A DNA stretch of 64,000 nt from Dokdonella sp. (GTDB taxonomy: Bacteria > Pseudomonadota > Gammaproteobacteria > Xanthomonadales > Rhodanobacteraceae): the NCBI GenBank assembly GCA_023228465.1, contig JALOBC010000001.1, positions 62,001 to 126,000 on the forward strand. Direction: 5' to 3'. The position numbers and the translations under genes are program-made. The notes beneath the pieces are model-generated. The model searched no databases and had not been told where the DNA came from. It saw nothing but the letters and a program-made list of their open reading frames with translations. Shown piece after piece: positions 19,450 to 28,744 of this stretch. Within the stretch, counting starts at the first letter, position 1. Each line of letters starts with the position of its first letter.

Positions 19450-20472
19450 ATGGCGATGTCGCCCGCCGCACCTGCCAAGCTCCTGTCGCCCGCGTCCGTG
19501 CCCTGGGAAGCGTCGGCCACCCCCATGGCGCTGCTGGACCGGGCGGCCGCCCTGCGCGGGGTCAATCCGGCCCTGCAGGATTGGCTGGCCGCGCCGGCGC
19601 GGCGCTGGGCCGGGGTCGCGCTGGCTGAACTCGATGCGCGTCCGCCGCAACTCAGCGAGGCGGTGTTGCGCGCGGGCAACGAAGGGCGCCGCGTGCGCGT
19701 GCGCGAAGCGCGCCTGCGCAGCGGCACCGGCGACCGGGTTGCGGACGTGCTGCTGACACCCCTCGATGAGCAGCAGCTGCTGCTCGAACTGTGGCCGTTG
19801 TCCGGCACCACGACCTCGCGCGCCAGCGAAACCCTGCGCGGCTTTGCCCACGAGCTGCGTGGCCCGCTCGCCGGCATGCGTGGTGCCGCACAGTTGCTGC
19901 GCCGGCGCGTCGGGTCGGCCGACCTCGCAGCGCTGGCCGACCTGGTGGTCGGGGAAGTCGATCGTCTGGCCGCGCTTTCGGCGCGCCTGCTCGACAACCA
20001 AGCGTCCGTGCAGACCCGGCCGGTCAACATTCACGCCGTGCTGGAACGCGTGGCGGCCCTGCTGGGCGGCAGCGCACCGCAGCTGCGCGTGCGCCACGAC
20101 TACGACCCCAGCCTGCCGGCAGTGCACATCGACGCCGACCGCGTGCAGCAGGCGCTCCTGAATCTGGCGCAGAACGCGCTCGAGGCAGGCGCCAGTGAAC
20201 TGCTGCTGCGCACCCGCGTCGAGCATGCGCTGCGCATCGAAGGGTCGGCGGCGCGCCTGATCCTGCGCGTGGACCTGGCCGACGATGGCCGCGGCATCGA
20301 TGCGGCGCTGGCCGACACGCTGTTCGAGCCCATGGTGTCCGGACGTGCCGATGGGCATGGCCTGGGATTGGCCATCGCGCGCGAAATCGCCCGTGAGCAC
20401 GGTGGCGATCTGCTTTGCGCCAGCCGCCCCGGCGCCACCGTGTTCAGCCTGCTGCTGCCACTCGCACCATGA
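19450..20472 (+). CDS. ntrB: Nitrogen regulation sensor histidine kinase NtrB
   Basis: The 340-residue cytoplasmic kinase controls phosphorylation of NtrC in response to PII signals. It has an N-terminal PAS-like sensor region (about 20-115), the phosphoacceptor block FAHELRGPLAGMRGAAQLL (His134), an N-box NLAQNALEAGA, the G1 box DDGRGID and the G2 box GHGLGLAIA. The short linker and absence of membrane segments fit NtrB rather than NtrY. The stop overlaps the ntrC start by four bases. ATGs at 19447 and 19456 are alternative starts. Confidence 0.93.
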   Translation: MAMSPAAPAKLLSPASVPWEASATPMALLDRAAALRGVNPALQDWLAAPARRWAGVALAELDARPPQLSEAVLRAGNEGRRVRVREARLRSGTGDRVADVLLTPLDEQQLLLELWPLSGTTTSRASETLRGFAHELRGPLAGMRGAAQLLRRRVGSADLAALADLVVGEVDRLAALSARLLDNQASVQTRPVNIHAVLERVAALLGGSAPQLRVRHDYDPSLPAVHIDADRVQQALLNLAQNALEAGASELLLRTRVEHALRIEGSAARLILRVDLADDGRGIDAALADTLFEPMVSGRADGHGLGLAIAREIAREHGGDLLCASRPGATVFSLLLPLAP

Positions 20473-21869
20473 CCGCGCCGGCGCAGATCTGGGTCGTCGA
20501 TGATGACCGCGCGGTGCGCCTGGTGCTGGCCGCGGCGTTGCGCGAAGCCGGTTGGCAGGTGCGCGAGTTCACGGATGCGGAGAGCGTGCTGGCCGGGCTC
20601 GGCTCCGCACGCCCGGCGCTGCTGTTCACCGACGTGCGCATGCCCGGTGCCAGCGGCCTCAAGCTGCTCGAACGCCTCGCTGCCCAGGCGCCGGGACTGC
20701 CGGTGGTGGTGATGAGCGCCTACACCGATGTCGCCTCGTCAGCCGCTGCCTACCGGCATGGCGCCTTCGATTACCTGCCCAAGCCCTTCGACCTCGACGA
20801 GGCGGTGCAGATCGCGCGCCGCGCCCTGGCCCGCACCCGCGCCGCGCCTGCGGTGCAACCGGCGGTCCCGCCGGACGCAGGCGCACTGCTCGGCCACAGC
20901 GCGCCGATGCGCGCCCTGTTCCGCGCCATCGGGCGGGTCGCGGCCAGCGATCTGGGCGTACTCATCACCGGCGAGACCGGCACCGGCAAGGAACTGGTGG
21001 CCCAGGCGCTGCACCGCGAAAGCCCACGCGCGGCGCAGCCTTTCATTGCGCTCAATACGGCGGCCATTCCGGCCGAGCTGCTGGAGTCGGAACTGTTTGG
21101 CCATGAAGCCGGGGCGTTCACCGGTGCCACGCGCCGCCATCACGGGAGGTTCGAGCAGGCCGCGGGTGGCACGCTGTTCCTCGACGAGATCGGCGACATG
21201 CCCTTGACGCTGCAGACGCGCCTGCTGCGCGTGCTGGCTGCAGGCGAGTATTACCGGGTCGGCGGGCGCGAATTGCTGCGCGCGGACGTGCGCGTGCTGG
21301 CCGCGACCCATCAGGACCTGGATGCGAAGGTCGCGCGCGGCGAGTTTCGTGCCGACCTGCTGCACCGGCTCGACGTGGTGCGCCTGGCGATCCCGCCGCT
21401 GCGCGAACGCGAAGGCGACATCGCCCTGCTCGCTGCCCATTTCCTGGCCACGGCCTCGGCCGAGACGGGCGTGGCCATGCACTTCCTCGCGCCGACCGCG
21501 CTGGCGGCACTGGAAGCCCAGCCCTGGCCCGGCAACGTGCGCCAGCTGGAAAACCTGTGCCGGCGCCTGGCGGTGCTGGCACCGGCCCCGGAAATCACCC
21601 CGGCCGATCTGCCCGCCGGGTTCGCTGCCGCAGCCGAGTCCGACCGCCCGCCGGAGTGGATCGCGGCGCTGCAACGCTGGGCGAGGCAACAGCTGGCTGC
21701 GGGTGTGGAGGGCCTCCACGCGCAGGCGCGCGAGGCCTTCGATCTGGCCCTGCTCGAGGCCGTGCTGGCGGCCTGCGACGGGCATCGCCAGCGAGCCGCA
21801 GCGGCGCTCGGAATCGGCCGCAACACGCTCACGCGCAAGCTCGGCAGTCGCCGGCGTCGCTCGCGCTGA
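20469..21869 (+). CDS. ntrC: Nitrogen regulation response regulator NtrC
   Basis: The 466-residue sigma-54 activator has a receiver domain (1-120) with phosphoacceptor Asp55 in [10 protein letters not shown] and the conserved Lys in DYLPKPFD. The AAA+ domain (about 138-370) has Walker A GETGTGKE, the sigma-54-contacting loop GAFTGA and Walker [12 protein letters not shown] Fis-type HTH ends the protein ([19 protein letters not shown]). It should bind the glnA upstream palindrome and activate its sigma-54 promoter. It overlaps ntrB by four bases (ATGA). Confidence 0.95.
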   Translation: MTAPAQIWVVDDDRAVRLVLAAALREAGWQVREFTDAESVLAGLGSARPALLFTDVRMPGASGLKLLERLAAQAPGLPVVVMSAYTDVASSAAAYRHGAFDYLPKPFDLDEAVQIARRALARTRAAPAVQPAVPPDAGALLGHSAPMRALFRAIGRVAASDLGVLITGETGTGKELVAQALHRESPRAAQPFIALNTAAIPAELLESELFGHEAGAFTGATRRHHGRFEQAAGGTLFLDEIGDMPLTLQTRLLRVLAAGEYYRVGGRELLRADVRVLAATHQDLDAKVARGEFRADLLHRLDVVRLAIPPLREREGDIALLAAHFLATASAETGVAMHFLAPTALAALEAQPWPGNVRQLENLCRRLAVLAPAPEITPADLPAGFAAAAESDRPPEWIAALQRWARQQLAAGVEGLHAQAREAFDLALLEAVLAACDGHRQRAAAALGIGRNTLTRKLGSRRRRSR

Positions 21870-21999
21870 GCATGCCCACGGGCTGCCCGGCGCGGGCGTT
21901 GCCGGAACACGGTGCGCCGGCGCCGGAGCGGGCGAGCGGGGTCGCCGAAGCGCCGGCCGGCCCTGTTACCATGCGCGATCCCGCATCGACGCCTTGTCC

Positions 22000-22253
22000 A
22001 TGCCCGACCTCGCGCTCATCGATGTCTGCCTCGCCACGCCCGTATTGGCGGCGGATGCCTGGCCCGCCTGCCTGCGTTCCCTGCCTGCCAGCGCCAACGA
22101 GATTCCATTCGGCGATGACCGCTTCAATGTCGGGGCCGCCTGGGGCTCGCTCGAGCACATGCCGGTGACTGCACGCCGCAGCTGCAGCCCTGTGCCTTCC
22201 TCGATCTGGCGGTGGGCGAGCTCTGCGTGTCGGCCTGGAACCGCAGGTCCTGA
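22000..22253 (+). pseudogene. Small hypothetical gene with a probable frameshift
   Basis: From the ATG at 22000 the frame reads MPDLALIDVCLATPVLAADA... with G/C-ending codons up to about 22160. After this, third positions in that frame lose their G/C bias, while the frame ending TGA at 22251-22253 takes it over (GDCTPQLQPCAFLDLAVGEL, ending WNRRS). One base gained or lost near 22160 would give a protein of about 84 residues. No family recognised. It lies between ntrC and a GNAT gene. The shift may be a real mutation or a sequencing error; unshifted translation would stop at 22260. Confidence 0.4.
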
Positions 22254-22256
22254 TTC

Positions 22257-22757
22257 ATGACGACCCGTGCCGCGCCGCAGATTCCCGTCATCGTGCGTGA
22301 GGCCACGCCGGCGGACCACGCCTTCCTGGTCGATTGCAACCTGGCCATGGCGCGGGAAACCGAAGGCCGCCTGCTTGATCGCGCCACCTTGCAGCGCGGC
22401 ATTGCCGGCGTGCTCGGCACCCCCTCGCGCGGCTTCTACCTGGTGGCCGAAAACGGCGGCGGTGCGGCCGGCTGCGTGCTCGTCACGCGCGAGTGGAGCG
22501 ACTGGCGCAATGGCGACTGGTGGTGGCTGCAGAGCGTGTATGTGCTGCCTGCGGCGCGCCGGCACGGGGTCTTCCGCGCCCTGCACGCGGCCGTGCGCGA
22601 GCGCGCCCGCGCGCGCCCGGATGTGGTCGGCCTGCGCCTGTACGTGGAGCGCGACAATCGCGTTGCCCAGGCCACCTACGGCCGTCTCGGACTGCTGGAA
22701 ACCATCTATCGGATGCTGGAAGACGAGTTCGAGCCGGGCGGGGGCGGGCACGCATGA
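22257..22757 (+). CDS. GNAT-family N-acetyltransferase
   Basis: The 166-residue GCN5-related acyltransferase begins with IVREATPADHAFLVDCNLAMARET (alpha1-beta1), followed by AGCVLVTREWSDWRNGDWWWLQSVYVLPAARRHGVFRALHAAV, where the RRHGVF segment corresponds to the acetyl-CoA pyrophosphate loop, and by a C-terminal YVERDNRVAQATYGRLGL, the usual B-motif. It is cytoplasmic with unknown acceptor. It overlaps the next gene by four bases (ATGA), and that gene overlaps the thiolase in the same way, so the three are translationally coupled. Confidence 0.88.
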   Translation: MTTRAAPQIPVIVREATPADHAFLVDCNLAMARETEGRLLDRATLQRGIAGVLGTPSRGFYLVAENGGGAAGCVLVTREWSDWRNGDWWWLQSVYVLPAARRHGVFRALHAAVRERARARPDVVGLRLYVERDNRVAQATYGRLGLLETIYRMLEDEFEPGGGGHA

Positions 22758-23722
22758 GCGCAGGTATCGCCTGGCGCGCGAGCCTCGGCGATGTCTGGCA
22801 GCTGTCGCTGGCACCGGGCAGCGTGGCGCGCCTGCCCTGGCCACTGGCCTGGCGGTTGAGCCAGCAGCTCGCGCGCCGGTCGGGCCTGTATGCCGAATCC
22901 GTCGCCGCTGCAGCCAGCGCGCCGGAATGGCTGCCGCTGGACGACTCCGCCGCCTTCCAGCGCAAGCTGCGCCTGGTCACCCTGCTCGATATCGTCGACC
23001 TGCACTGGTCGCGCCGCCACGCGCTGGATGCCTGGCCGGCGCAGGTGCAGATTGCCGGCGCCTGGCCGGCGCAGGGCGCATTCGTCGCGATCACCTTCCA
23101 TTATGGTACCGGCCTGTGGCTGTGCCGCGCCCTGCGCCGGGCCGGACACAAAAGCCAGTTCCTGTCGGCGCGCTTCGAGCGCAGCGCGTTTGCGCGTCGG
23201 CCATTGCTCTACCGCTACGGCGTGCAGCGCCTGGCCGAAGTCGAACGGATCGGCGGCGAACCCGTTGCCCGGCGCCCGGGCGTGCGCAAGACCCTGCTGG
23301 ACACGCTTGCCCGCGGCAGCGCGGTGATCGGCCTGATCGACGTGCCGCCCCGCCTGGCGCCACACGGCCAGCATCCGGTGTCGCTGCTCGGTCAGCCCGC
23401 GTCGTTGCCCGATGGCCTGCTCAGGCTGGCCGCGGTCGCCGGCGTGCCGGTCGTGCCGTGCTGGGTCGAAGTGGATTTCACCAGCGGCGAACGGCGCGTC
23501 GTGATCGGTCAGGCCCAGTCGCCGCAACCCGCGGAAGCGGTGCTGGAACAGCTTGCGGCAAGCCTCGATCGACTGATCCGCGCCGAACCGGGAGCCTGGC
23601 ACTTCTGGTGTGAATGGCCCGCCTGGTTGCGCGATGCGGCGCCATTGCACGCGGCGGGGTTCTCGAACGCCGCCGCAAAGGGTAGGCTGCAGGAAAGCGC
23701 TGCAGCAGGAAGGAGCCCATGA
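22754..23722 (+). CDS. Predicted acyltransferase of the LPLAT/LpxL-like superfamily
   Basis: The 322-residue protein has no obvious signal peptide. Its centre resembles HtrB/LpxL-like acyltransferases: FVAITFHYGTGLWLCRALRRAGHKSQFL (about residues 114-142) occupies the place of the HxxxxD/E motif, followed by VIGLIDVPPRLAPHGQHPVSLLGQPASLPDGLLRLAAVAGVPVVPCWVE, the segment with the hydrophobic acyl-donor region in that family. The match is by pattern and distant; a catalytic acidic residue is not clearly placed. Four-base overlaps with the GNAT gene upstream and the thiolase gene downstream suggest a common pathway, perhaps lipid acylation. Confidence 0.6.
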   Translation: MSAGIAWRASLGDVWQLSLAPGSVARLPWPLAWRLSQQLARRSGLYAESVAAAASAPEWLPLDDSAAFQRKLRLVTLLDIVDLHWSRRHALDAWPAQVQIAGAWPAQGAFVAITFHYGTGLWLCRALRRAGHKSQFLSARFERSAFARRPLLYRYGVQRLAEVERIGGEPVARRPGVRKTLLDTLARGSAVIGLIDVPPRLAPHGQHPVSLLGQPASLPDGLLRLAAVAGVPVVPCWVEVDFTSGERRVVIGQAQSPQPAEAVLEQLAASLDRLIRAEPGAWHFWCEWPAWLRDAAPLHAAGFSNAAAKGRLQESAAAGRSP

Positions 23723-25005
23723 ACCAACGTCCCTATCGCGTCGGCATTGTCGGTGGCGTGCGCATCCCGTTCTGCCGCAACAACACGGCCTATGCCGATG
23801 TCGGCAACTTCGGCATGGCGGTGAAGACGCTGGGCTCGCTGGTCGAACGCTTTGGCCTGCATGGACTGGAGCTGGGCGAGGTGGCGTTCGGTGCGGTCAT
23901 CAAGCATGCCGCGGACTGGAACCTCGCGCGCGAGGCGACGCTGTCCTCGGGCCTGGCCGCGACCACCCCGGGCATCACCACGGCGCGCGCCTGTGGCACC
24001 TCGCTCGACAACACGATCCTGATCGCCAACAAGATCGCCGCCGGCCAGATCGAAGCCGGCATCGCCGGGGGTTCGGACACCACCAGTGATGTGCCGATCG
24101 TGTACTCGCGCGCGCTGCAGCAGCGCCTGCTGGCGATGAACCGCGCCAAGGCGCCGCTGGAGAAAATGGAAAGCGCCATCAAGGGTTTTTCGCTCGGCGA
24201 GCTGAAACCCGCATTTCCCGGCGTGGCCGAACCACGCACCGGCAAGTCCATGGGCGAGCACTGCGAGCTGATGGCGCGCGAATGGCATATCGGCCGTGAA
24301 GCGCAGGATGAGCTCGCGCTGGAAAGTCACCACAAGCTGGCTGCGGCCTATGCCGCAGGCTTCCTGAAGGACCTGGTGGTGCCGTTCCGCGGCGTGGAGC
24401 GCGACAACGTGCTGCGCCCGGACACCACCCTGGAAAAACTGGCGGCGCTCAAGCCGGCCTTCGACAAGACGTCCGGCCACGGTACGCTCACCGCCGGAAA
24501 TTCCAGCGCCTTGTCCGACGGTGCGGCCGCGGTGCTGCTGGCCAGCGATGCATGGGCGGCCGAGCGCGGCCTGGCGATCCAGGCCTATCTCACGCACGCA
24601 CGTGTGGCGGCAGTCGATTTCGTGCGTGGCGAGGGCCTGCTGATGGCGCCCACCATCGCCGTGCCGCGCATGCTGGCCGAAGCCGGCCTGAGCCTGCAGG
24701 ATTTCGACTTCTACGAGATCCACGAGGCCTTTGCGGCGCAGGTGCTGTGCACCCTGCGCGCCTGGGAATCGGCCGACTACTGCCGCGATCGCCTGGGTCT
24801 GGATGCGCCGCTGGGCAGCATCGACCCGGCCCGGATCAACGTGCACGGATCCAGCCTTGCCACCGGCCACCCGTTCGCGGCCACCGGCGCACGCCTGGTG
24901 GCCACGCTGGCCAGGCTGCTGGAACAGAAGGGTTCCGGGCGCGGCCTGATTTCGATCTGCACGGCCGGCGGCATGGGCGTGACGGCGATACTTGAACGGC
25001 CCTGA
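23719..25005 (+). CDS. Acetyl-CoA C-acyltransferase (thiolase, FadI-like)
   Basis: The 428-residue thiolase has all catalytic elements: nucleophile Cys92 in ARACGTSLDN, the HEAFAAQ block with an active-site His, GHPFAATGAR, and the C-terminal CTAGGMGVTAIL with the second Cys. The length and the insertion loop resemble FadI, the trifunctional-complex thiolase, rather than the shorter PhaA/AtoB. It could work in beta-oxidation or in Claisen condensation. No fadJ partner is adjacent; instead it is translationally coupled (ATGA) to an acyltransferase-like gene. Confidence 0.92.
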   Translation: MNQRPYRVGIVGGVRIPFCRNNTAYADVGNFGMAVKTLGSLVERFGLHGLELGEVAFGAVIKHAADWNLAREATLSSGLAATTPGITTARACGTSLDNTILIANKIAAGQIEAGIAGGSDTTSDVPIVYSRALQQRLLAMNRAKAPLEKMESAIKGFSLGELKPAFPGVAEPRTGKSMGEHCELMAREWHIGREAQDELALESHHKLAAAYAAGFLKDLVVPFRGVERDNVLRPDTTLEKLAALKPAFDKTSGHGTLTAGNSSALSDGAAAVLLASDAWAAERGLAIQAYLTHARVAAVDFVRGEGLLMAPTIAVPRMLAEAGLSLQDFDFYEIHEAFAAQVLCTLRAWESADYCRDRLGLDAPLGSIDPARINVHGSSLATGHPFAATGARLVATLARLLEQKGSGRGLISICTAGGMGVTAILERP

Positions 25006-25066
25006 GCGCAATACGCATCTGCGTTCGGGGCGCGCGCCATCGAGGCGACCACAAGGGGAGGGGATC

Positions 25067-26191
25067 GTGGAGAACAGCCGCTTTGCATTGGTGCTGACCG
25101 GGGTGGTCCTGCCGGGTCATGCGCCCGGCTCGGTGTGGCCGGCGCTGGCCAGTTATCTGCACATCGATGCCGCCAAGCTCGACCAGTTGCGCGCGCGTGC
25201 GCCGCTGACGATCAAGCGCAGCGATGACCTGGGCAAGCTGCAGGCCCTGCAGGCCGGCATCGCCGAGCAGGGCGCGCAGACCGAGTTGTGTGCCCTGGAC
25301 GAGCGCCCGGCACTGTTCGTGCTGTTCGATGGCGTGGCCAGCGGCCCGCTGCCGGCGGTGTATGTGGAGGAGCGCATCCAGCACGGCCTGTGGCCGGAAG
25401 GCGTGGGCGTGGCCGAAGTGGGGGCCAAGGGCTGGCGGCCGTGGCGCGAGCTCAATCCCGTGCCGGAAGTGGCACCCGAGCCGGAAGTGGCGCCGGTGGA
25501 GCCCCCGGTCGAGCCGGTCACGTGGACCTCGACCGAGCCTGCTCCGGTCGCCGAACCGGTGCCGGTGGCCGAGCTGCCGCCCGGCGCGGCGATCCACGCC
25601 GGCTTCTGGCGCCGCTGTGCTGCGCTGGTGATCGATTCGCTGCTGCTGGGAGCCGTGCTCGCCCTGGCGCAATGGCTATGGGTCCTGCAGGTCGGGGCCG
25701 CCGCGAACACCGCCGGGGTGGGTCTGGATACAGCCATGCTGTTGCCGGTGATGGTGGCCGGCGTGGTCCTGCAGTGGCTGTATTTCGCCCTGTTCGAAAG
25801 CAGCCGCAGCCAGGCCACCCCGGGCAAGCTGGCGCTCGGCATCAAGGTCGTGGACGGCAGCGGCCGGCGCATCGGCTTCGGGCGAGCCAGCGGGCGCTTC
25901 TTCGGCAAGTTCCTGTCCGGCGCCATTCTCAACGTCGGCTACATGCTGGCCGGCTGGACCGCACGCAAGCAGGCGCTGCACGACATGCTGGCCGGGACGC
26001 TGGTGGTGTTCCGCGCGGTGCAGCCGGATCGGCCGCGTCCCACCGTGCGTCCGCCGATGCCGTGGTACGGCTGGGTGCTCAACGTGCTGCTGATCGCGTC
26101 CATGGCCGCGCTGGTGGTGGCGGCACTGGTGTCGATCGCCATGCTGGGCGAGATCGCGGACGGGGCGCTGCGCGGTGGCAGCGGCTTCTGA
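25067..26191 (+). CDS. GYF_2 and RDD domain membrane protein
   Basis: The 374-residue protein has three parts. Residues 1-80 form an unrecognised alpha/beta domain (FALVLTGVVLPGHAPGSVWPALASYL...). Residues about 85-130 look like a GYF_2 domain (FDGVASGPLPAVYVEERIQHGLWPEG...GWRPWRELNP). After a Pro/Val/Glu-rich linker comes an RDD domain (about 182-315) with FWRRCAALVIDSLLLG and TPGKLALGIKVVD, then a last membrane helix. The role is unknown. The start is GTG at 25067 with a very strong purine-rich ribosome-binding site (aaggggagggg, 25053-25063). It is alone after the thiolase. Confidence 0.82.
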   Translation: MENSRFALVLTGVVLPGHAPGSVWPALASYLHIDAAKLDQLRARAPLTIKRSDDLGKLQALQAGIAEQGAQTELCALDERPALFVLFDGVASGPLPAVYVEERIQHGLWPEGVGVAEVGAKGWRPWRELNPVPEVAPEPEVAPVEPPVEPVTWTSTEPAPVAEPVPVAELPPGAAIHAGFWRRCAALVIDSLLLGAVLALAQWLWVLQVGAAANTAGVGLDTAMLLPVMVAGVVLQWLYFALFESSRSQATPGKLALGIKVVDGSGRRIGFGRASGRFFGKFLSGAILNVGYMLAGWTARKQALHDMLAGTLVVFRAVQPDRPRPTVRPPMPWYGWVLNVLLIASMAALVVAALVSIAMLGEIADGALRGGSGF

Positions 26192-26205
26192 CCGGGCTGA
26201 CGTGA

Positions 26206-26247
26206 CGCCCGGTCGAACCGGGCGGGCACGTGCCGCGCGCCGTGCCC
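26206..26247. terminator. Two stem-loops between convergent genes
   Basis: CGCCCGGT-cga-ACCGGGCG (26206-26224) is followed directly by a second stem, GGGCACG ... CGTGCCC (about 26224-26247). They sit between the 3' ends of the RDD gene (26191) and the YkvA-like gene (26258), where a bidirectional terminator is expected. No T-run is present. Confidence 0.4.
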
Positions 26248-26257
26248 GCAGCGCGTG

Positions 26258-26830
26258 TCAGTTGCGGAACGAGAACAGGCGCGGCCCTTCGGACGCGGCA
26301 TAGCTGGTGCCGCGGCGCTTGCGCATGCGGTCGAGCAGTTCCGCGCGCCGCGCCTCGGCCCATTCGACGCGCTGGGTCTTGAGCGAGGCAGGATCGACCC
26401 CGCGCAGGTCCGCCTCGGCCTTGCGATAGGCGTCGAAATCCTCGTAGGCCTCGATTTCGTGTTCCAGCTCACGCACGCACAGGTCGATCATGATCGCGTC
26501 ATCGAGGAACCCGAATACCGGCACCTCGTCGGGGATCAGATCCTTGGGGTTGGCGAAGTAGGACAGGCAACCGAGCACGCGGTGGCGTTCTTCGACCGGC
26601 AGGGCGAAGCCTTCGTCGTTGAGCATGGCGATCATGCGCTCGAGCTTTTCGAGCCGCTCGGTCACGTAGGTGGGCGCGACGGCAGTGCGATCGCGCTTGA
26701 GCAGCTTGCTGGCCGCCTCCGTGATCTCGCGCGCACTCATGTTGCGGGTCTCTTCCTGCGCGGCGTGCAGGGCCTGGATGAAATGCTTCAGCTCGGCATC
26801 ACCGAGCTCGATCGTGATCGCAAGCGACAT
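26258..26830 (-). CDS. YkvA-like (DUF1232) protein
   Basis: The 190-residue protein contains the DUF1232/YkvA signature in its middle: LSYFANPKDLIPDEVPVFGFLDDAIMI (about 88-114), where the YxxxPxDLIPD motif is diagnostic. The first 80 residues are helical and charged (an EELKHF-type start, ITEAASKLLKRD). The C-terminus is Arg/Glu-rich. Function unknown; many DUF1232 proteins are small membrane-associated proteins. It is convergent with the RDD gene, and the following minus-strand gene starts 76 bases upstream. Confidence 0.82.
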   Translation of the reverse strand: MSLAITIELGDAELKHFIQALHAAQEETRNMSAREITEAASKLLKRDRTAVAPTYVTERLEKLERMIAMLNDEGFALPVEERHRVLGCLSYFANPKDLIPDEVPVFGFLDDAIMIDLCVRELEHEIEAYEDFDAYRKAEADLRGVDPASLKTQRVEWAEARRAELLDRMRKRRGTSYAASEGPRLFSFRN

Positions 26831-26905
26831 GGAAGAACTCCGCCAGACGGGTCGGTGAGACTAGCGATCTGGACCGCCCGCCGTCAATCGGCAGGCGCCG
26901 GGGTC

Positions 26906-28744
26906 TCAGAAGACGCCCGCCAGCCCGGCGCCGAACGCGGTGATGATGCGCGTGTAGATGGTGCGCAGGGGCAGGGCGACTTCGGGGAAGTCGCCGACGT
27001 CGGTGTAACAGTCGTGGAAGGCCGGATCATAGGGATCGAGCGGCTGGCAGCCGGGCTTGAGTTCGAAACTGCTGGTGTAACGGAATGGCCACAGGTCGAA
27101 CAGCGGCAGGGCGGCGGAAAAGTCGCTGATGGGGCCGTTGATCTGCGCCAGCCAGGCGGGGGCCTGGCGTGGCGCGATGGTCCAGGCGTTGCCGGGCGCG
27201 ATGTCGCGCAGGATCGCAGTGCGCACCTGCGAGGCCACCGTGGGGTCGTCGATTATGAAACCCGATTCGGTGTTGTAGTCATCCGAGCGCGGATCGAAAT
27301 TGTGTGAACCGATCAGGCAGGTGCGCCCGTCGATCACCAGCGACTTGGCATGCAGGCCGACCCGCGCGCCGGCGTGCGTGAGCGGCGCGTGACCGTAGCG
27401 CTGATACTCGCCGCCATGGCCGGCGCCGGCCAGCGTGGCATAGCCGCTGATGAACTCCGCCGCGTCGGCCGGGAAGGGCTTGAACTCGTGGATGCGAAAG
27501 CCGTAGCGCTTGAGGTAGCGCTTCTTGTACTTGTAGGACAGTGCGTACACGTAGAACGCGTCGGTGGCGGCCAGGGAATTGGTGGAAACGATCACTTCCG
27601 GGGGCGTGGGCCGCTTGTGCATCTGCCGGAAGATGCGTCGGGCACGCCGGCTCAGTACCAGGTAGGGCGTCTCGAACACCACTTCGCGGCGGGTCCCTTC
27701 GAGCAGGGCGGCGATGCGCAGGCCCAGATCGTCGGCCGCGCCGGTCCTGGCCGGATCATCCTTGCCGGGTGCGTCGGAGAAGTAATCGATGGCTGCCACC
27801 GGCAGCGCCGCGTCGGCGAAGTGCCGGTCGATCCAGGCCGGATTCGCTGCGCGCGTGCGCAAGGCCGCGATACGCGCCCAGCGGGCATGCCTGGGCGGGG
27901 CCAACGCCGGCGGGCGCCCGGCGTCGGCGACGATGCGGCGATTGACGTCGTTGAAGCCGGTCAGCGGTACCGCGTAGGGATGCATCCAGAACTGCTCGAA
28001 TGAAGCCTGCATCTGGGCGCCGGCGCGCGTGCCCACCACCAGCACGTCGCGGTCGCGATAGTTGAACTCGGCATCCCAGTCGAAATAGCGGTCGGCGATG
28101 TTGCGCCCGCCGGCGATGCCGATGCTGCCATCGACCAGGAACAGCTTGTTGTGCATGCGCTGGTTGAGGCGGGTGAAGCAGCACAGCAGCCCGGCCGCCA
28201 TCTCCAGCGGCGGCGAGACGGCGTCGCGGAACGGCGGGTTGTAGAGGCGAAAGTCGAAATTGCGGTGCATGCGCGCGATCGCCGCCAGCCACTCGACGCG
28301 GTCGAGCGAGAACAGCTGGTCGGTCAGCACGCGCACGCGCACGCCGCGCCGGGCTGCCGCCACCAGTTCGTCGAGCATCAGCCAGCCGGCCTCGTCGTCG
28401 CTCCAGATGAACGTCTGGATGTCGATGCTGCGGCGTGCGGCACGGATCAGATGCAGGCGCAGCAGAAGCGCGTCCTCGCCGTGTTCGAGTACATTGACGA
28501 AGTGCGTGTCGCCGTCCTCGCGAGCCTGGCTGGCCAGCTTCTGGTACGGCGAGGCAAGTGCGCAGTGATCCGCGCGGCGACAATCCAGGGTGGCCGGCCG
28601 CAATGCCGTCACCGATTGGGCCTGACGCGCCAGCGGGCGGTTCAGGCTGCAGCCGCCGAGCGCCAGCAAGACCATGCCGGCGAAGACGAGGCACAGCCGC
28701 ATCCGCTGCGGGCTGCAGGGGGTGCGCTCGCGCGTGGTGGTCAT
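26906..28744 (-). CDS. Phospholipase D / cardiolipin synthase-like lipoprotein
   Basis: The 612-residue protein has a signal with lipobox LALGGC (Cys32) and two PLD catalytic motifs: HNKLFLVDGSIGIAGGRN (near residue 200) and HAKSLVIDGRTCLIGSHN (near residue 465), both complete HxKx4D. This is the architecture of periplasm-facing phospholipase D-like or cardiolipin synthase-C-like proteins, which transfer phosphatidyl groups. The C-terminal region (after 540) has a paired-Cys segment (PGCQPLDPYDPAFHDCYTD). Its start overlaps the stop of the upstream yceI-like gene by four bases, so translational coupling is likely. Confidence 0.9.
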   Translation of the reverse strand: MTTTRERTPCSPQRMRLCLVFAGMVLLALGGCSLNRPLARQAQSVTALRPATLDCRRADHCALASPYQKLASQAREDGDTHFVNVLEHGEDALLLRLHLIRAARRSIDIQTFIWSDDEAGWLMLDELVAAARRGVRVRVLTDQLFSLDRVEWLAAIARMHRNFDFRLYNPPFRDAVSPPLEMAAGLLCCFTRLNQRMHNKLFLVDGSIGIAGGRNIADRYFDWDAEFNYRDRDVLVVGTRAGAQMQASFEQFWMHPYAVPLTGFNDVNRRIVADAGRPPALAPPRHARWARIAALRTRAANPAWIDRHFADAALPVAAIDYFSDAPGKDDPARTGAADDLGLRIAALLEGTRREVVFETPYLVLSRRARRIFRQMHKRPTPPEVIVSTNSLAATDAFYVYALSYKYKKRYLKRYGFRIHEFKPFPADAAEFISGYATLAGAGHGGEYQRYGHAPLTHAGARVGLHAKSLVIDGRTCLIGSHNFDPRSDDYNTESGFIIDDPTVASQVRTAILRDIAPGNAWTIAPRQAPAWLAQINGPISDFSAALPLFDLWPFRYTSSFELKPGCQPLDPYDPAFHDCYTDVGDFPEVALPLRTIYTRIITAFGAGLAGVF

